Origin: Solirubrobacterales bacterium | GTDB lineage: Bacteria > Actinomycetota > Thermoleophilia > Solirubrobacterales > Solirubrobacteraceae | DNA length: 47,596 nt | Reading direction: 5' to 3' | Assembly: GCA_003244205.1 (NCBI GenBank) | Contig: QHBW01000038.1 | Coordinates: 1 to 47,596, forward strand | Shown: positions 24,295 to 32,787 of the stretch, piece by piece | Position numbering within the stretch: position 1 is the stretch's first letter | Layout: each line of letters starts with the position of its first letter | Program-made: the position numbers and the translations under genes | The notes under the pieces: generated by a model | The model's database searches: none | Told to the model about the DNA's origin: nothing | Seen by the model: only the letters and a program-made list of their open reading frames with translations

Positions 24295-25614
24295 CTACGA
24301 CCCCCCGCGCGCACGGCGGATCTGCTCGAGCCGCGCCGCCAGCTCGCTCTCGGCCTCGTCGGGCTCATAGAAGCGCGCTCCCTCGAGGCCAGGCGGCATG
24401 ACCTCCTGCGGGCTGACGTGCCCCGGGTGCGCGTGGGGAGAGTCGTAGTCGACGCCTCGCCCCAGCGAGCCGGCACCGGGGTAGGATCCCGATCGCAGCG
24501 CTGCGGGCGGCATCGAGGCGCCGTGCTCGCGGATGTGGCCGCGAACGACGCCGAGCGCCCGCTTGACGGCATCGGACTTCGGCGCCAGCGACAGGTAGAT
24601 CGCAGCCTGCGCAAGGTTGAACTGGCACTCGGGCACCCCGACGTGATCGACGGCCGCCGCCGCGGCGGTCGCGACCGAGAGCGCCTGCGGGTCCGCGTTG
24701 CCGATGTCCTCGGAGGCCAGCACGATCATCCGCCTGGCGATGAAGCGCGGGTCCTCGCCGCCCTCGAGCATGACCGCGAGGTAGTACATCGAGGCGTCGG
24801 GGTCCGAGGCTCGCGTTGCCTTGATCCACGCGGAGATCGCGTCGTAGTGGCGGTCGCCGTCCTTGTCGTAGCCGATTGCGGGGCGCTGCAGCGCCGCCTC
24901 GGCGCGCTCGACGTCGACGACGGCGCCTTCGCCCGCGGTCTGCGCCGCCAGCTCGAGCGCCGCGAGCGCAGCCCGCGCGTCCCCCGCGGCGCGCTCGGCC
25001 AGGTAGGCGATCGCATCGGGCTCGACGCTCACACCCGCCAGCTCGCGTTCGGCCGCGCGCCGCACGAGCGCTTCGATCTGCCCGTCGGCGAGCGGCTCGA
25101 GCTCGTAGATCACGGTGCGCGAGAGCAGCGCCCCGTTGACCTCGAAGTAGGGGTTCTCGGTGGTCGCGCCGATCAGCGTCACGAGGCCCTCCTCGACCGC
25201 CGGCAGCAGCGCGTCCTGCTGCGCCTTGTTGAAGCGATGGATCTCGTCGAGGAAGAAGATCGTCGGTTCGCCGCTCGTGTCGCGGCGGTGCGCCGCGCGC
25301 TCGAGCACGCCGCGCACCTCGGCCCTTCCCACCTGCACGGCCGACAGCTCCTCGAACGCGGCCCTGGCCCCGCTGGCGACGATGCGCGCGAGCGTCGTCT
25401 TGCCGGTGCCGGGTGGCCCGTAGAGGATCATCGAGTGCGGCCGTCCCTGCTCGATCGCGCTGCGCAGCGGCGCCGCCGGGCCGAGCAGGTGCTCCTGTCC
25501 GATGAACTCGTCGAGCGTCGCCGGGCGCATGCGCACAGCAAGCGGCGCCCGTCGGCCGGAATCGCTCGCGCGCGCCGGACGCGCCTCATCGTCGGAGCCG
25601 AACAGCCGTTCCAT
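24295..25614 (-). CDS. rarA: Replication-associated recombination ATPase RarA/MgsA
   Basis: A 439-residue AAA+ ATPase of the RarA (MgsA/WRNIP1) family that acts at stalled replication forks. VRMRPATLDEFIGQEHLLG opens the domain, Walker A is GPPGTGKTT, Walker B is FFLDEIHRFNKAQQD, sensor 1 is IGATTENPYFEVN, and the C-terminal tetramerisation region has SDPDASMYYLAVMLEGGEDPRFIARR. A GATACT box lies 8 bases before the ATG at 25614 and is back-to-back with the promoter of the divergent peptidase gene. Confidence 0.95.
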   Translation of the reverse strand: MERLFGSDDEARPARASDSGRRAPLAVRMRPATLDEFIGQEHLLGPAAPLRSAIEQGRPHSMILYGPPGTGKTTLARIVASGARAAFEELSAVQVGRAEVRGVLERAAHRRDTSGEPTIFFLDEIHRFNKAQQDALLPAVEEGLVTLIGATTENPYFEVNGALLSRTVIYELEPLADGQIEALVRRAAERELAGVSVEPDAIAYLAERAAGDARAALAALELAAQTAGEGAVVDVERAEAALQRPAIGYDKDGDRHYDAISAWIKATRASDPDASMYYLAVMLEGGEDPRFIARRMIVLASEDIGNADPQALSVATAAAAAVDHVGVPECQFNLAQAAIYLSLAPKSDAVKRALGVVRGHIREHGASMPPAALRSGSYPGAGSLGRGVDYDSPHAHPGHVSPQEVMPPGLEGARFYEPDEAESELAARLEQIRRARGGS

Positions 25615-25622
25615 GCTGCACC

Positions 25623-25636
25623 AGTATCCCTAGGCT
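25623..25636. promoter_or_regulatory. Back-to-back -10 boxes of rarA and the M20 peptidase gene
   Basis: AGTATC (25623-25628) read on the minus strand is GATACT, 8 bases from the rarA ATG. TAGGCT (25631-25636) on the plus strand is 10 bases from the GTG at 25647. The two start codons are only 32 bases apart, so both leaders must be a few bases at most. Confidence 0.5.
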
Positions 25637-25646
25637 GTCCGCCAGC

Positions 25647-26981
25647 GTGCCTTCGCCCGCCACCCCGATCCCAGCGGCGGACCTCCAGGCCGAGACCACC
25701 GACCTGTTGCAGCGACTGATCCGTTGCAACACCGTCAACCCGCCCGGTGCCGAGCGATCCGCGCAGGAGTTGTTGAAGGGGTACCTCGAGGACGCCGGGC
25801 TCAGCTGTGAGCTGCTCGGCGCCGAGCCCGACCGCCCCAACCTGCTCGGCCGACTCCCGGGCCTCGAGCCGGGCCCGCGCCTGTGCCTGCTCTCGCACGT
25901 CGACACCGTTCTCGCAGCTGCCGCCGACTGGAGCCACGACCCCTGGTCCGGAGACCTCGCCGAGGGCTTCGTCTGGGGGCGGGGGGCGCTCGACATGAAG
26001 AGCCAGACCGCCGCGGAGGCCGTCGGCGCGGCCACGCTAGCGCGCTCGGGATGGCGCCCCCCCCGCGGCGAGCTGCTGCTCGTAGCCGTCGCCGACGAGG
26101 AGACCGGGGGCGAGCTGGGGGCGCAGTGGCTGACGCGCGAGCACCCCGACAAGGTGCGCTGCGACTACCTCGTCAACGAAGGCGCGGGCGAGGTCATCCC
26201 CTACCGCGACCGCCGCCTCTACGGCGTCTGCTGCGCCGAAAAGGGCATCTTCCGCTTCACCCTGACGACGTCGGGCGTCGCCGGCCACGCGTCGATTCCC
26301 GGCACCGGCGACAATGCGCTAGTCAAGCTCGCGCCGCTGATCGAGCGCCTCGGCCGCACGCGCGCGGGCTTCGACCTCGCCGCCGAGCCGCGCGCATTCC
26401 TGCGCGCGCTCGGCGAGTCCGACGACGACCCGCAGGGCGCGCTCGCACGCATGCGCGACGTCGACCCGAAGCTGGCGATCTTGCTCGAGCCGATGCTTGG
26501 GGTCTCCTTCGTGCCCACAAAGGTGGTGGCGTCGGAGAAGATCAACGTCATCCCCTCGCGCGCGCAAGTGCAGGTGGACTGCCGCGTGCCTCCGGGGATG
26601 GGCGAGCGCGAAGCGCGGACGCGCCTCGAGGAGCTGCTCGGCCCCGAGGGGTCCGACAGCTACCAGATCGAGTTCTCCGAGCGCGTGCCGGGCAACGCTT
26701 CCGCGATGAAGTCGGAGCTGATGAACGCGATCGGAGCGTGGGTCGCCGAGCAGGATCCGGGCGCCGAGATCGTGCCGACGATCCTTCCTGGATTCAGCGA
26801 CTCCAGCCACTTCCGCGCCGCCTTCCCCGACTGCGTCGCCTACGGCTTCTTCCCCCAGCGGCACATGACGCTGCAGCAGGCCGCCCCGCTCGTCCATGCG
26901 GCCGACGAGCGCATCGACGTCCGCGACCTCGGCTTCGCGGCAAGCTTCTTCGCAGAGCTCCCGCGCCGGCTCCTGGGCTGA
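25647..26981 (+). CDS. M20 family metallopeptidase (ArgE/DapE/carboxypeptidase type)
   Basis: A 444-residue di-zinc hydrolase. LLSHVDTV gives the first His and the following Asp, GRGALDMKSQTA the bridging Asp, and VADEETGGELGAQWL the catalytic Glu pair. ASEKINVIPSRAQVQVDCRVPPG belongs to the dimerisation domain. It resembles M20 proteins annotated as acetylornithine deacetylase/succinyl-diaminopimelate desuccinylase or dipeptidase, and cannot be narrowed further. GTG start, with the TAGGCT box 10 bases upstream. It stands alone between rarA and the epimerase. Confidence 0.9.
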   Translation: MPSPATPIPAADLQAETTDLLQRLIRCNTVNPPGAERSAQELLKGYLEDAGLSCELLGAEPDRPNLLGRLPGLEPGPRLCLLSHVDTVLAAAADWSHDPWSGDLAEGFVWGRGALDMKSQTAAEAVGAATLARSGWRPPRGELLLVAVADEETGGELGAQWLTREHPDKVRCDYLVNEGAGEVIPYRDRRLYGVCCAEKGIFRFTLTTSGVAGHASIPGTGDNALVKLAPLIERLGRTRAGFDLAAEPRAFLRALGESDDDPQGALARMRDVDPKLAILLEPMLGVSFVPTKVVASEKINVIPSRAQVQVDCRVPPGMGEREARTRLEELLGPEGSDSYQIEFSERVPGNASAMKSELMNAIGAWVAEQDPGAEIVPTILPGFSDSSHFRAAFPDCVAYGFFPQRHMTLQQAAPLVHAADERIDVRDLGFAASFFAELPRRLLG

Positions 26982-26989
26982 CCCCCATC

Positions 26990-26995
26990 TAGACT
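26990..26995 (+). promoter_or_regulatory. -10 box of the epimerase operon
   Basis: TAGACT lies 7 bases before the GTG at 27003, in the 21-base gap after the M20 gene, again giving a leaderless message. Confidence 0.5.
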
Positions 26996-27002
26996 TCCGG
27001 CC

Positions 27003-27428
27003 GTGTTCGGCCGCATCGATCACATCGGCATCGCCGTCGAGGATCTCGACGCCGCACTCGCGCTCTACGAAGGCCGCTTCGCGATGGCGCAGTCCTATCG
27101 CGAGGTCGTCGAGGAGCAGGGCGTGGAGGCGGTCCTGCTTGACCTCGGCGAGAACCACGTAGAGCTCCTGCGGCCGCTGGGCGAGGAGACGCCGGTCGGG
27201 CGCTTCCTTGCCCGCAAGGGGCCCGGAATCCACCACGTCGCCTACCAGGTGCCAGACATCGACGCCGCCCTGGCTGCGCTGCAGGAGGCGGGCATGCGGA
27301 CGATCGACGAGCGTCCGCGCATCGGCATCCGCGGGTCGCGCGTCGCCTTCCTGCATCCGGCAGCGACCGGCGCTGTGCTCACGGAGCTAGTCGAGCCGGC
27401 GGGCGCACACGACGAGCCGCGGCGCTGA
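27003..27428 (+). CDS. mce: Methylmalonyl-CoA epimerase
   Basis: A 141-residue glyoxalase-fold enzyme that interconverts (R)- and (S)-methylmalonyl-CoA in propionate metabolism. IDHIGIAVEDLDAALALYE has the first metal His, VEAVLLDLGENHVELLRP a conserved strand with Glu, GPGIHHVAYQVPDIDAAL the second His, and LTELVEP the last metal Glu. Length and motifs are all normal. The stop overlaps the next ATG as TGATG. Confidence 0.92.
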   Translation: MFGRIDHIGIAVEDLDAALALYEGRFAMAQSYREVVEEQGVEAVLLDLGENHVELLRPLGEETPVGRFLARKGPGIHHVAYQVPDIDAALAALQEAGMRTIDERPRIGIRGSRVAFLHPAATGAVLTELVEPAGAHDEPRR

Positions 27429-27649
27429 TGGCCGTCGATACCCCGCAGCGCATCTCGATCGGTTTCCACGGCGGCCAGGTGCTGGCCGTCCGCGTGACGC
27501 CCACCGAGCTCGGCAAGCTGCGCAAGGCGCTCGAGGCCAACGACGCGCGCTGGTATGAGCTCGCCGACGCGGAGGGCGCCGCGCTCGTGGACCTCGGCCG
27601 GATCGAGTACGTGCGCGTCGACTCCGACGAGCACAAGATCGGCTTCTGA
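27428..27649 (+). CDS. Conserved small protein, function unknown
   Basis: A 73-residue acidic protein, RISIGFHGGQVLAVRVTPTELGKLRKALE then WYELADAEGAALVDLGRIEYVRVDSDEHKIGF, predicted as a compact alpha/beta fold. I know similar small proteins beside methylmalonyl-CoA epimerase genes in high-GC actinobacteria but cannot name a family. Translationally coupled to the epimerase by TGATG. Confidence 0.7.
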   Translation: MAVDTPQRISIGFHGGQVLAVRVTPTELGKLRKALEANDARWYELADAEGAALVDLGRIEYVRVDSDEHKIGF

Positions 27650-27668
27650 GGAAGCCCCGGAGACGCTG

Positions 27669-28178
27669 ATGGGCGGCGTGCTCGCCTCCCTGGCTCGGAT
27701 CGATCGCGCCACGCTGCGTGGCGCACGCCGCGCCACGGGCGCCGTCCCGGGCGCCGGGCGCGCGCTGGCCACGTTCTCGCGCCTCGGCGAGCACGGCGCG
27801 GTCTGGCTGGCGATCGGCAGCGCCGGGGCGCTCGCCCGCCCGGCGCGGCGGCGCGAGTGGCTGACGGCGACGGCGACGGTCTTCGGGGTCTACGTCCTCA
27901 ACACCGCGGTGAAGTTCAGCGTCCGCCGCCGGCGTCCCATCGAGGCAGATCTGCCAGCACTGGTGGACACGCCGACGCAGCTGAGCTTCCCCTCTGCACA
28001 CGCCGCCACCGGTTTTGCCGGGGCACGCCTGTACAGCCGCTTGGGGCTGCCGCGTGGACCGCTCAATGCGCTCGCCGGCGCACTCGCGCTCAGCCGCGTG
28101 GCGCTGGGCGTGCATTACCCTTCAGACGTCCTCGCCGGCGCCGCGCTGGGCCGTCTGCTCGCGGCTGCGCGGCGATGA
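27669..28178 (+). CDS. PAP2-family membrane phosphatase
   Basis: A 169-residue phosphatidic-acid-phosphatase-type enzyme. The three phosphatase motifs are present: KFSVRRRRP, PSAHA (PSGH in most members) and SRVALGVHYPSDVLAG, whose Arg, His and Asp form the catalytic set. Hydrophobic segments around them give a membrane topology. Likely substrates are lipid phosphates such as undecaprenyl or decaprenyl pyrophosphate or phosphatidic acid. Start taken at ATG 27669, 19 bases after the previous stop; its end overlaps the ychF ATG (ATGA). Confidence 0.85.
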   Translation: MGGVLASLARIDRATLRGARRATGAVPGAGRALATFSRLGEHGAVWLAIGSAGALARPARRREWLTATATVFGVYVLNTAVKFSVRRRRPIEADLPALVDTPTQLSFPSAHAATGFAGARLYSRLGLPRGPLNALAGALALSRVALGVHYPSDVLAGAALGRLLAAARR

Positions 28179-29257
28179 AGGTCGGGATCGTGGGCATGCC
28201 CAACGCGGGCAAGTCGTCGCTCTTCAACGCCCTCACGCGCGCCGGCGCCCAGGCCGCCAACTACCCCTTTACGACGATCGAGCCCAACGTCGCTGTGGTC
28301 CCGGTCGCCGACGATCGCCTCGACAGCGTGGCTGCGACGGTCCGCTCCTCCGACGTCATCTACGACACCCTCGACGTCCACGACATCGCCGGGCTCGTGG
28401 CGGGCGCCCACCGTGGCGAGGGGCTCGGCAACCAGTTTTTGGCGCACATTCGCGAGACCGACGCGCTCCTGCACGTCGTGCGTGCACACCACGACGACGG
28501 CGTCGTGCACCCCGATGGCCGCGTCGACCCGCTCGCCGACATCGAGACGATCGAGACTGAGCTGCTCTACGCCGATCTCGAGCAGGCCGAGCGCCGGCTC
28601 GAGCGGGTCCTGCGCAAGGCGCGCTCGGGGGACCGAGCCGCGGTCGCCGAGCAGGCCTGGCTGCAGCAGCTGCGCGACGCCCTGGGCGAGGGACGGCCGG
28701 CGAGCACCGTGGAGCCGCCAGCACAAGCGCCCAATGCACTGCGCGATCTCCGCCCGCTGACGGCCAAGCCGGTGCTGCTCGTGGCCAACGTCGACGAGGC
28801 CGATCCCGAGCTGGTTCCCACGCAGATCGCCGCCCACGCCGCCGCCGTCGGCGCCGGGGTGATCGCCGTCTCGGCGAGGGTCGAAGCCGAGCTCTCCGAG
28901 CTCGACGATGCAGAGGCGGCCGCGATGCGAGCCGAGCTCGGCGCCGGAGAGTCGGGGCTGCGCCGGGTGATCGCGGGGGCGTTTGGGTTGCTCGAGCAGC
29001 TCGCATTCTTCACCGCCGGCGAGGACAAGCCCGCCCAGTCGTGGCACGTGCGCAGGGGAACGACGGCGTGGCAGGCCGCGGGCAGCATCCATTCCGACAT
29101 CCAGCGCGGCTTCGTGCGCGCTGAGATCGTGCGCTGGCAGGAGCTCATCGAGGCGGGCGGCTACGCCGGCGCGCGCGAGCGCGGGACGCTGCGGCTCGAA
29201 GGGCGCGACTATGCCGTCGCCGACGGCGACGTGATGACGGTGAAGTTCACTCCCTAG
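28175..29257 (+). CDS. ychF: Redox-regulated ATPase/GTPase YchF
   Basis: A 360-residue Obg-related P-loop protein that associates with ribosomes. G1 is GMPNAGKSS, the effector region holds NYPFTTIEPN, G3 is DIAGLV, and the NVDE motif in LLVANVDEAD is the hallmark that gives YchF its ATP preference. The C-terminal TGS-like domain has SWHVRRGTTAWQAAGSIHSD and RAEIVRW. Longer frames read through the PAP2 gene in another frame and were discarded; ATG 28175 fits the family start (MKVGIVGMPN). Confidence 0.95.
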   Translation: MKVGIVGMPNAGKSSLFNALTRAGAQAANYPFTTIEPNVAVVPVADDRLDSVAATVRSSDVIYDTLDVHDIAGLVAGAHRGEGLGNQFLAHIRETDALLHVVRAHHDDGVVHPDGRVDPLADIETIETELLYADLEQAERRLERVLRKARSGDRAAVAEQAWLQQLRDALGEGRPASTVEPPAQAPNALRDLRPLTAKPVLLVANVDEADPELVPTQIAAHAAAVGAGVIAVSARVEAELSELDDAEAAAMRAELGAGESGLRRVIAGAFGLLEQLAFFTAGEDKPAQSWHVRRGTTAWQAAGSIHSDIQRGFVRAEIVRWQELIEAGGYAGARERGTLRLEGRDYAVADGDVMTVKFTP

Positions 29258-29296
29258 GCGCGCAGGATCGTACCGCCAGCCGGCGAACGTGTCGTC

Positions 29297-29701
29297 GTGC
29301 TGAAGGACTTCAGGACGTTCCTGCTGCGCGGCAACGTCGTCGATCTCGCCGTGGGCATCGTGATCGGCGTGGCCTTCGGCGCCGTTGTAACGGCGCTCGT
29401 GGCCGATCTGGTGACCCCGATCATCGCCGCGATCATCGGCAAGCACGACTTCTCGAGCCTGACGTTCACCGTCAACGGCAGCATCTTCCGCTACGGCGCG
29501 TTCCTCAATGCCTTGGTCGCCTTCGTCTCCGTCGCTGCGGCGGTTTTCTTCTTCGTCGTGCGCCCGGTCAACGCGCTGCTGGCACGTCGTCAGCGGGGTC
29601 ACGATCCCGAGGCGCGGACGTGCCCCGAGTGCCTCTCAGAGATTCCCGCCGCCGCCTCGCGCTGCGCTTACTGCACGGCGCAGATCGCGTCCGCGACCTA
29701 G
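29297..29701 (+). CDS. mscL: Large-conductance mechanosensitive channel with C-terminal zinc ribbon
   Basis: A 134-residue channel that opens under osmotic downshock. The first helix region has DFRTFLLRGNVVDLAVGIVIG and AFGAVVTALVADLVTP; the second helix ends with FFFVVRPVNALL. After the channel domain, Cys109, Cys112, Cys123 and Cys126 (CPECLSE then CAYC) form a zinc ribbon in place of the usual cytoplasmic helix bundle. GTG start at 29297. Its TAG shares the four bases CTAG with the stop of the convergent exonuclease gene. Confidence 0.93.
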   Translation: MLKDFRTFLLRGNVVDLAVGIVIGVAFGAVVTALVADLVTPIIAAIIGKHDFSSLTFTVNGSIFRYGAFLNALVAFVSVAAAVFFFVVRPVNALLARRQRGHDPEARTCPECLSEIPAAASRCAYCTAQIASAT

Positions 29702-30549
29702 CCAGCCTCCAGGCGCTTCGCCAGCCGCTCCATCCCTCGCGCCCGCGCCGCGGCTGCCCCTCCGGCGCGGTTGGTCTCGCGGTCTGCGGGCAGCTCCACC
29801 GCTACCTCCTGCAGCGTCGCGATCTCGACGAACGCGCGCAGCTCATCGGCGTGCTCGCGCAGCGCCGCCCCGACGCGCGGGCGCTCGCGCAGCGAGCGGG
29901 CGATCGCCTGCTCGATCGATCCGTGGCGCCGGAGCAGGTCAGCTGCCGTCTTGGCCCCGATCCCGGGCGCGCCGGGGAGGCCGTCGGAGGGATCGCCGCG
30001 CAACGCGATGAACTGCGCCACGAGCGCTGGATCGACGCCGTAGCGCCTGCGCACCTCATTGGCGTCCACCGGCTCGGGTCCGTCGGCGCCGGTCTTGAGA
30101 TACAGCACGCTGACACCGTCGCGCACCGCGCCGTAGAGGTCACGGTCGCCGGTCAGCAGCAGCGCGTGCCCGCCGGCGGTCGCCTCCGCCAGCCCGTAGG
30201 AGAACAGCAGGTCGTCGGCTTCGACCTCGGCGTGGTCGGTCACGTACCAGCCAAAGGCATTGAAGAAGTCTGCCGCGATATCCCACTGCCGGCGCAACCC
30301 AGCGGGCATTGCTGGTCGCTTGGCGTGATAGGCCGGGTAGAGCCTGACACGGTAGGGCGCGGCGTCGGGGCCGAAGCAGTGCACGACGGCGCGCGGGCGC
30401 TCGGCGGCGATCACCAGCAGCAATCGGTTGACGGCTCCCAGCAGCGCGTTGACGGGCATGCCGTCAGCGTCGGTGATCGTCTCGGGCAGCGCGAAAAAGG
30501 AGCGGTAGAGCAGCGAGGGGGTATCGACGACGAGCAGCGGGCCGGCCAT
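29698..30549 (-). CDS. 5'-3' exonuclease, Pol I N-terminal type
   Basis: A 283-residue FEN-like nuclease standing alone, without polymerase domain. The acidic metal site is seen in VVDTPSLLYR, HAEVEADDLLFSYG and LLTGDRDLYGAV, and the DNA-binding helix-hairpin-helix is DGLPGAPGIGAKTAADLLRRHG. It may process flaps, RNA primers or branched DNA. ATG start at 30549 with a TAGGCT box (30557-30562) 7 bases upstream. The C-terminal 40 residues are low-complexity. Confidence 0.9.
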   Translation of the reverse strand: MAGPLLVVDTPSLLYRSFFALPETITDADGMPVNALLGAVNRLLLVIAAERPRAVVHCFGPDAAPYRVRLYPAYHAKRPAMPAGLRRQWDIAADFFNAFGWYVTDHAEVEADDLLFSYGLAEATAGGHALLLTGDRDLYGAVRDGVSVLYLKTGADGPEPVDANEVRRRYGVDPALVAQFIALRGDPSDGLPGAPGIGAKTAADLLRRHGSIEQAIARSLRERPRVGAALREHADELRAFVEIATLQEVAVELPADRETNRAGGAAAARARGMERLAKRLEAG

Positions 30550-30556
30550 GGTCGCC

Positions 30557-30562
30557 AGCCTA
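30557..30562 (-). promoter_or_regulatory. -10 box of the exonuclease gene
   Basis: TAGGCT on the minus strand, 7 bases before the ATG at 30549. A second TAGGCT on the plus strand (about 30588-30593) could serve the divergent MaoC gene, with a leader of about 32 bases. Confidence 0.45.
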
Positions 30563-30631
30563 CGGCGCGCCGCGCTTTGCGGTCATTAGGCTGCGCCGAC
30601 ACGGACAAACGACAAGCGAGGCTTTTGATCA

Positions 30632-31087
30632 ATGCTCAAGCTCACGGGACTGGATGAGGTCAAGGCGAAGGTCGGCGAGGAGCTCGGTGTGTCTGACTGG
30701 CACGAGGTCACCCAGGAGGCGATCAACGCCTTCGCCGAGGTCACTGGCGACGACCAGTGGATCCATCTCGACGTCGAGCGCGCCAAGGAGACCCCGTTCG
30801 GCGGCACGATCGCCCATGGCGATTACACGCTGTCGCTGTCGGCGATGTTCTCCTACCGCATGTTCTCGATCGAAGGCTTTGCCTTCGGGCTCAACTACGG
30901 CTTTAACCGCGTGCGCTTCCCGGCCCCGCTGCCTGTCGGCGACAAGGTTCGGATGCGCGCCAAGCTGGGGTCCGTCGAGGACATCCCGGGAGGCGCCCAG
31001 ATCATGGTCGAGCTGACGTTCGAGCGCGAGGGCGGCGACAAGCCGGTCTGCGTCGCGGAGTCGTTGTCGCGGGTATACACCGGCTGA
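30632..31087 (+). CDS. MaoC-like (R)-specific enoyl-CoA hydratase
   Basis: A 151-residue hot-dog-fold hydratase. FAEVTGDDQWIHLD contains the hydratase-2 catalytic pair Asp40 and His45, followed by GGTIAHGDYTLSL and VRFPAPLPVGDKVRM. It adds water to trans-2-enoyl-CoA or acts on a related CoA ester. The stop overlaps the next start (TGATG), so it is coupled to a TPP-dependent enzyme gene. An internal run KVGEELGVSDWHEVTQ is typical of the actinobacterial subgroup. Confidence 0.85.
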   Translation: MLKLTGLDEVKAKVGEELGVSDWHEVTQEAINAFAEVTGDDQWIHLDVERAKETPFGGTIAHGDYTLSLSAMFSYRMFSIEGFAFGLNYGFNRVRFPAPLPVGDKVRMRAKLGSVEDIPGGAQIMVELTFEREGGDKPVCVAESLSRVYTG

Positions 31088-32739
31088 TGGCCGAGCGCAG
31101 AGCCTCCGATGTCTTCGTGGAGTGCCTCGAGGCCGAGGGGGTGCAGTACGTCTTCGGCATTCCCGGCGAGGAGACGCTTGATCTCAACGAGTCGCTGTCG
31201 CGTTCATCGGTGCGCTTCGTTCCCGTTCGCCACGAGCAGGCCGCCGCGTACATGGCCGACATGTACGGCCGCCTCACCGGGCGTGCCGGTGTCTGCCTGG
31301 GAACGTTGGGGCCGGGCGCGCTGAACTTGGTCACCGCGGTGGCCGATGCCTTCCTCGACCGGGCTCCGCTCGTCGCCCTCACCGGTCAGGGCGACCTCGA
31401 GCGCATGCACAAGGAGTCCCACCAGTACATCGACCTCGTCGACGTGATGCGCCCGATCACGAAGTGGAACGCCAGCCTCACCAGCCCGAGGATCATTCCC
31501 GAGGTCGTGCGCAAGGCGTTCAAGGTGGCGGAGGCGCAGAAGCCAGGATCGACTCACATCGAGCTGCCCGAGGACGTCATGGGCGCGATGCTCGACGCCG
31601 GCCCGCTGCCGGTCCGGCGCACGCTGCGCCGGCCTGAGCCCTCGGCCCCGGAGCTGCTCAAGGGCGCCGAGACGATCCGCCGGGCGCTGCGACCGGTCGT
31701 GCTGGCGGGCAACGGCGTGGCGCGCGTGGGGGCGGCGCCGGCGCTGCGCGAGTTTGCGCGCTCGACCGGCATCCCGGTCGCGGAGACGTTCATGGGCAAG
31801 GGCCTGATCGACGACGACGACCCGATGGCGCTCGGCACCGTCGGGCTCCAGGATCGCGACTATGCGCTCGCCGGCTTCGAGCAGGCCGATGTCGTGATCA
31901 CAGTCGGCTATGACCTCGTCGAGCATGCTCCATCGCACTGGAATCCCCATGCCGACAAGACGATCGTCTGCATCGACACCGTCTCACCCGAGGTAGACGA
32001 GCACTTCATGACCGAGGTTGACCTGATCGGTGACATGTACCACGTCCTCCTGCGCCTAGCGGAGGAGTGCCGCGACGTCCCCTTCACCGTGCCGCAAGAC
32101 AGCAGGCGACTGACGGAGCTGGTGCGCGGTCGCTTCGAGGCCGGTCGCGACGATGACAGCTTCCCCGCTCAGCCGCCGCGCGTGCTCTGGGAGCTGCGGG
32201 CGGCACTTGCCCGGGATGACATCCTGATCTCCGACGTCGGACTGCACAAGCTCTGGATCGGGCGCATGTTCCCCGCCTATGAGCCCAACACGGTATTGAT
32301 CGCCAACGGGCTGGCGGGCATGGGCTTCGCCCTACCGTGCGCGATCGCAGCCAAGCTCGTTCACCCCGAGCGCAATGTGGTGACGGTGGCGGGCGATGGC
32401 GGCTTCCTGATGAACTGTCAAGAGCTCGAGACCGCCGTGCGCCTGGGAACGCCGGTGGTGAACGTCGTGTGGGAGAACTGCCAGTACGGCTCGATCGTCT
32501 GGAAGCAGGACAAACGGTTCGGTCATCACTTCGGTGTCGACTTCACCAACCCCGACTTCGTCGCGCTCGCCGAGAGCTTCGGCTGTGCCGGCCTGCGCTG
32601 CGAGTCCGCAGACGACATTGGGCGTCACCTCGAGCACGCGCTCACGCTTGAGCGCCCCTCGCTGATCGTGGTGCCGATCGACTACTCCGTCGACGTGGCG
32701 CTCTCCGAGCAGCTCGGCGCCGAGACGGTCGCCACCTAA
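31087..32739 (+). CDS. TPP-dependent enzyme, acetolactate synthase large-subunit type
   Basis: A 550-residue thiamine diphosphate enzyme with all three domains. VQYVFGIPGEET and RHEQAAAYMADMYGRLTG give the activating Glu50, the middle domain has VVLAGNGVAR, and GDGGFLMNCQELETAVRLG is the Mg-TPP motif. The closest style is AlsS/IlvB-like acetolactate synthase, but no small regulatory subunit gene or ilvC is nearby. The downstream aldehyde dehydrogenase suggests that decarboxylation of a 2-keto acid to an aldehyde is an alternative. The actual reaction cannot be read from sequence. Confidence 0.8.
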   Translation: MAERRASDVFVECLEAEGVQYVFGIPGEETLDLNESLSRSSVRFVPVRHEQAAAYMADMYGRLTGRAGVCLGTLGPGALNLVTAVADAFLDRAPLVALTGQGDLERMHKESHQYIDLVDVMRPITKWNASLTSPRIIPEVVRKAFKVAEAQKPGSTHIELPEDVMGAMLDAGPLPVRRTLRRPEPSAPELLKGAETIRRALRPVVLAGNGVARVGAAPALREFARSTGIPVAETFMGKGLIDDDDPMALGTVGLQDRDYALAGFEQADVVITVGYDLVEHAPSHWNPHADKTIVCIDTVSPEVDEHFMTEVDLIGDMYHVLLRLAEECRDVPFTVPQDSRRLTELVRGRFEAGRDDDSFPAQPPRVLWELRAALARDDILISDVGLHKLWIGRMFPAYEPNTVLIANGLAGMGFALPCAIAAKLVHPERNVVTVAGDGGFLMNCQELETAVRLGTPVVNVVWENCQYGSIVWKQDKRFGHHFGVDFTNPDFVALAESFGCAGLRCESADDIGRHLEHALTLERPSLIVVPIDYSVDVALSEQLGAETVAT

Positions 32740-32787
32740 GCGCCTCGCCAACGACGAGGGGTCCCCGCGAACGACAAGGAGTCACAC

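Noticed and set aside
23983-25719. A 578-codon plus-strand open frame
   Set aside because: It runs through the tandem repeats and antisense to rarA; rarA has complete AAA+ motifs, so the plus-strand frame is a shadow.
28115-29602. A 495-codon minus-strand open frame
   Set aside because: Antisense to ychF and mscL, both of which have full family signatures.
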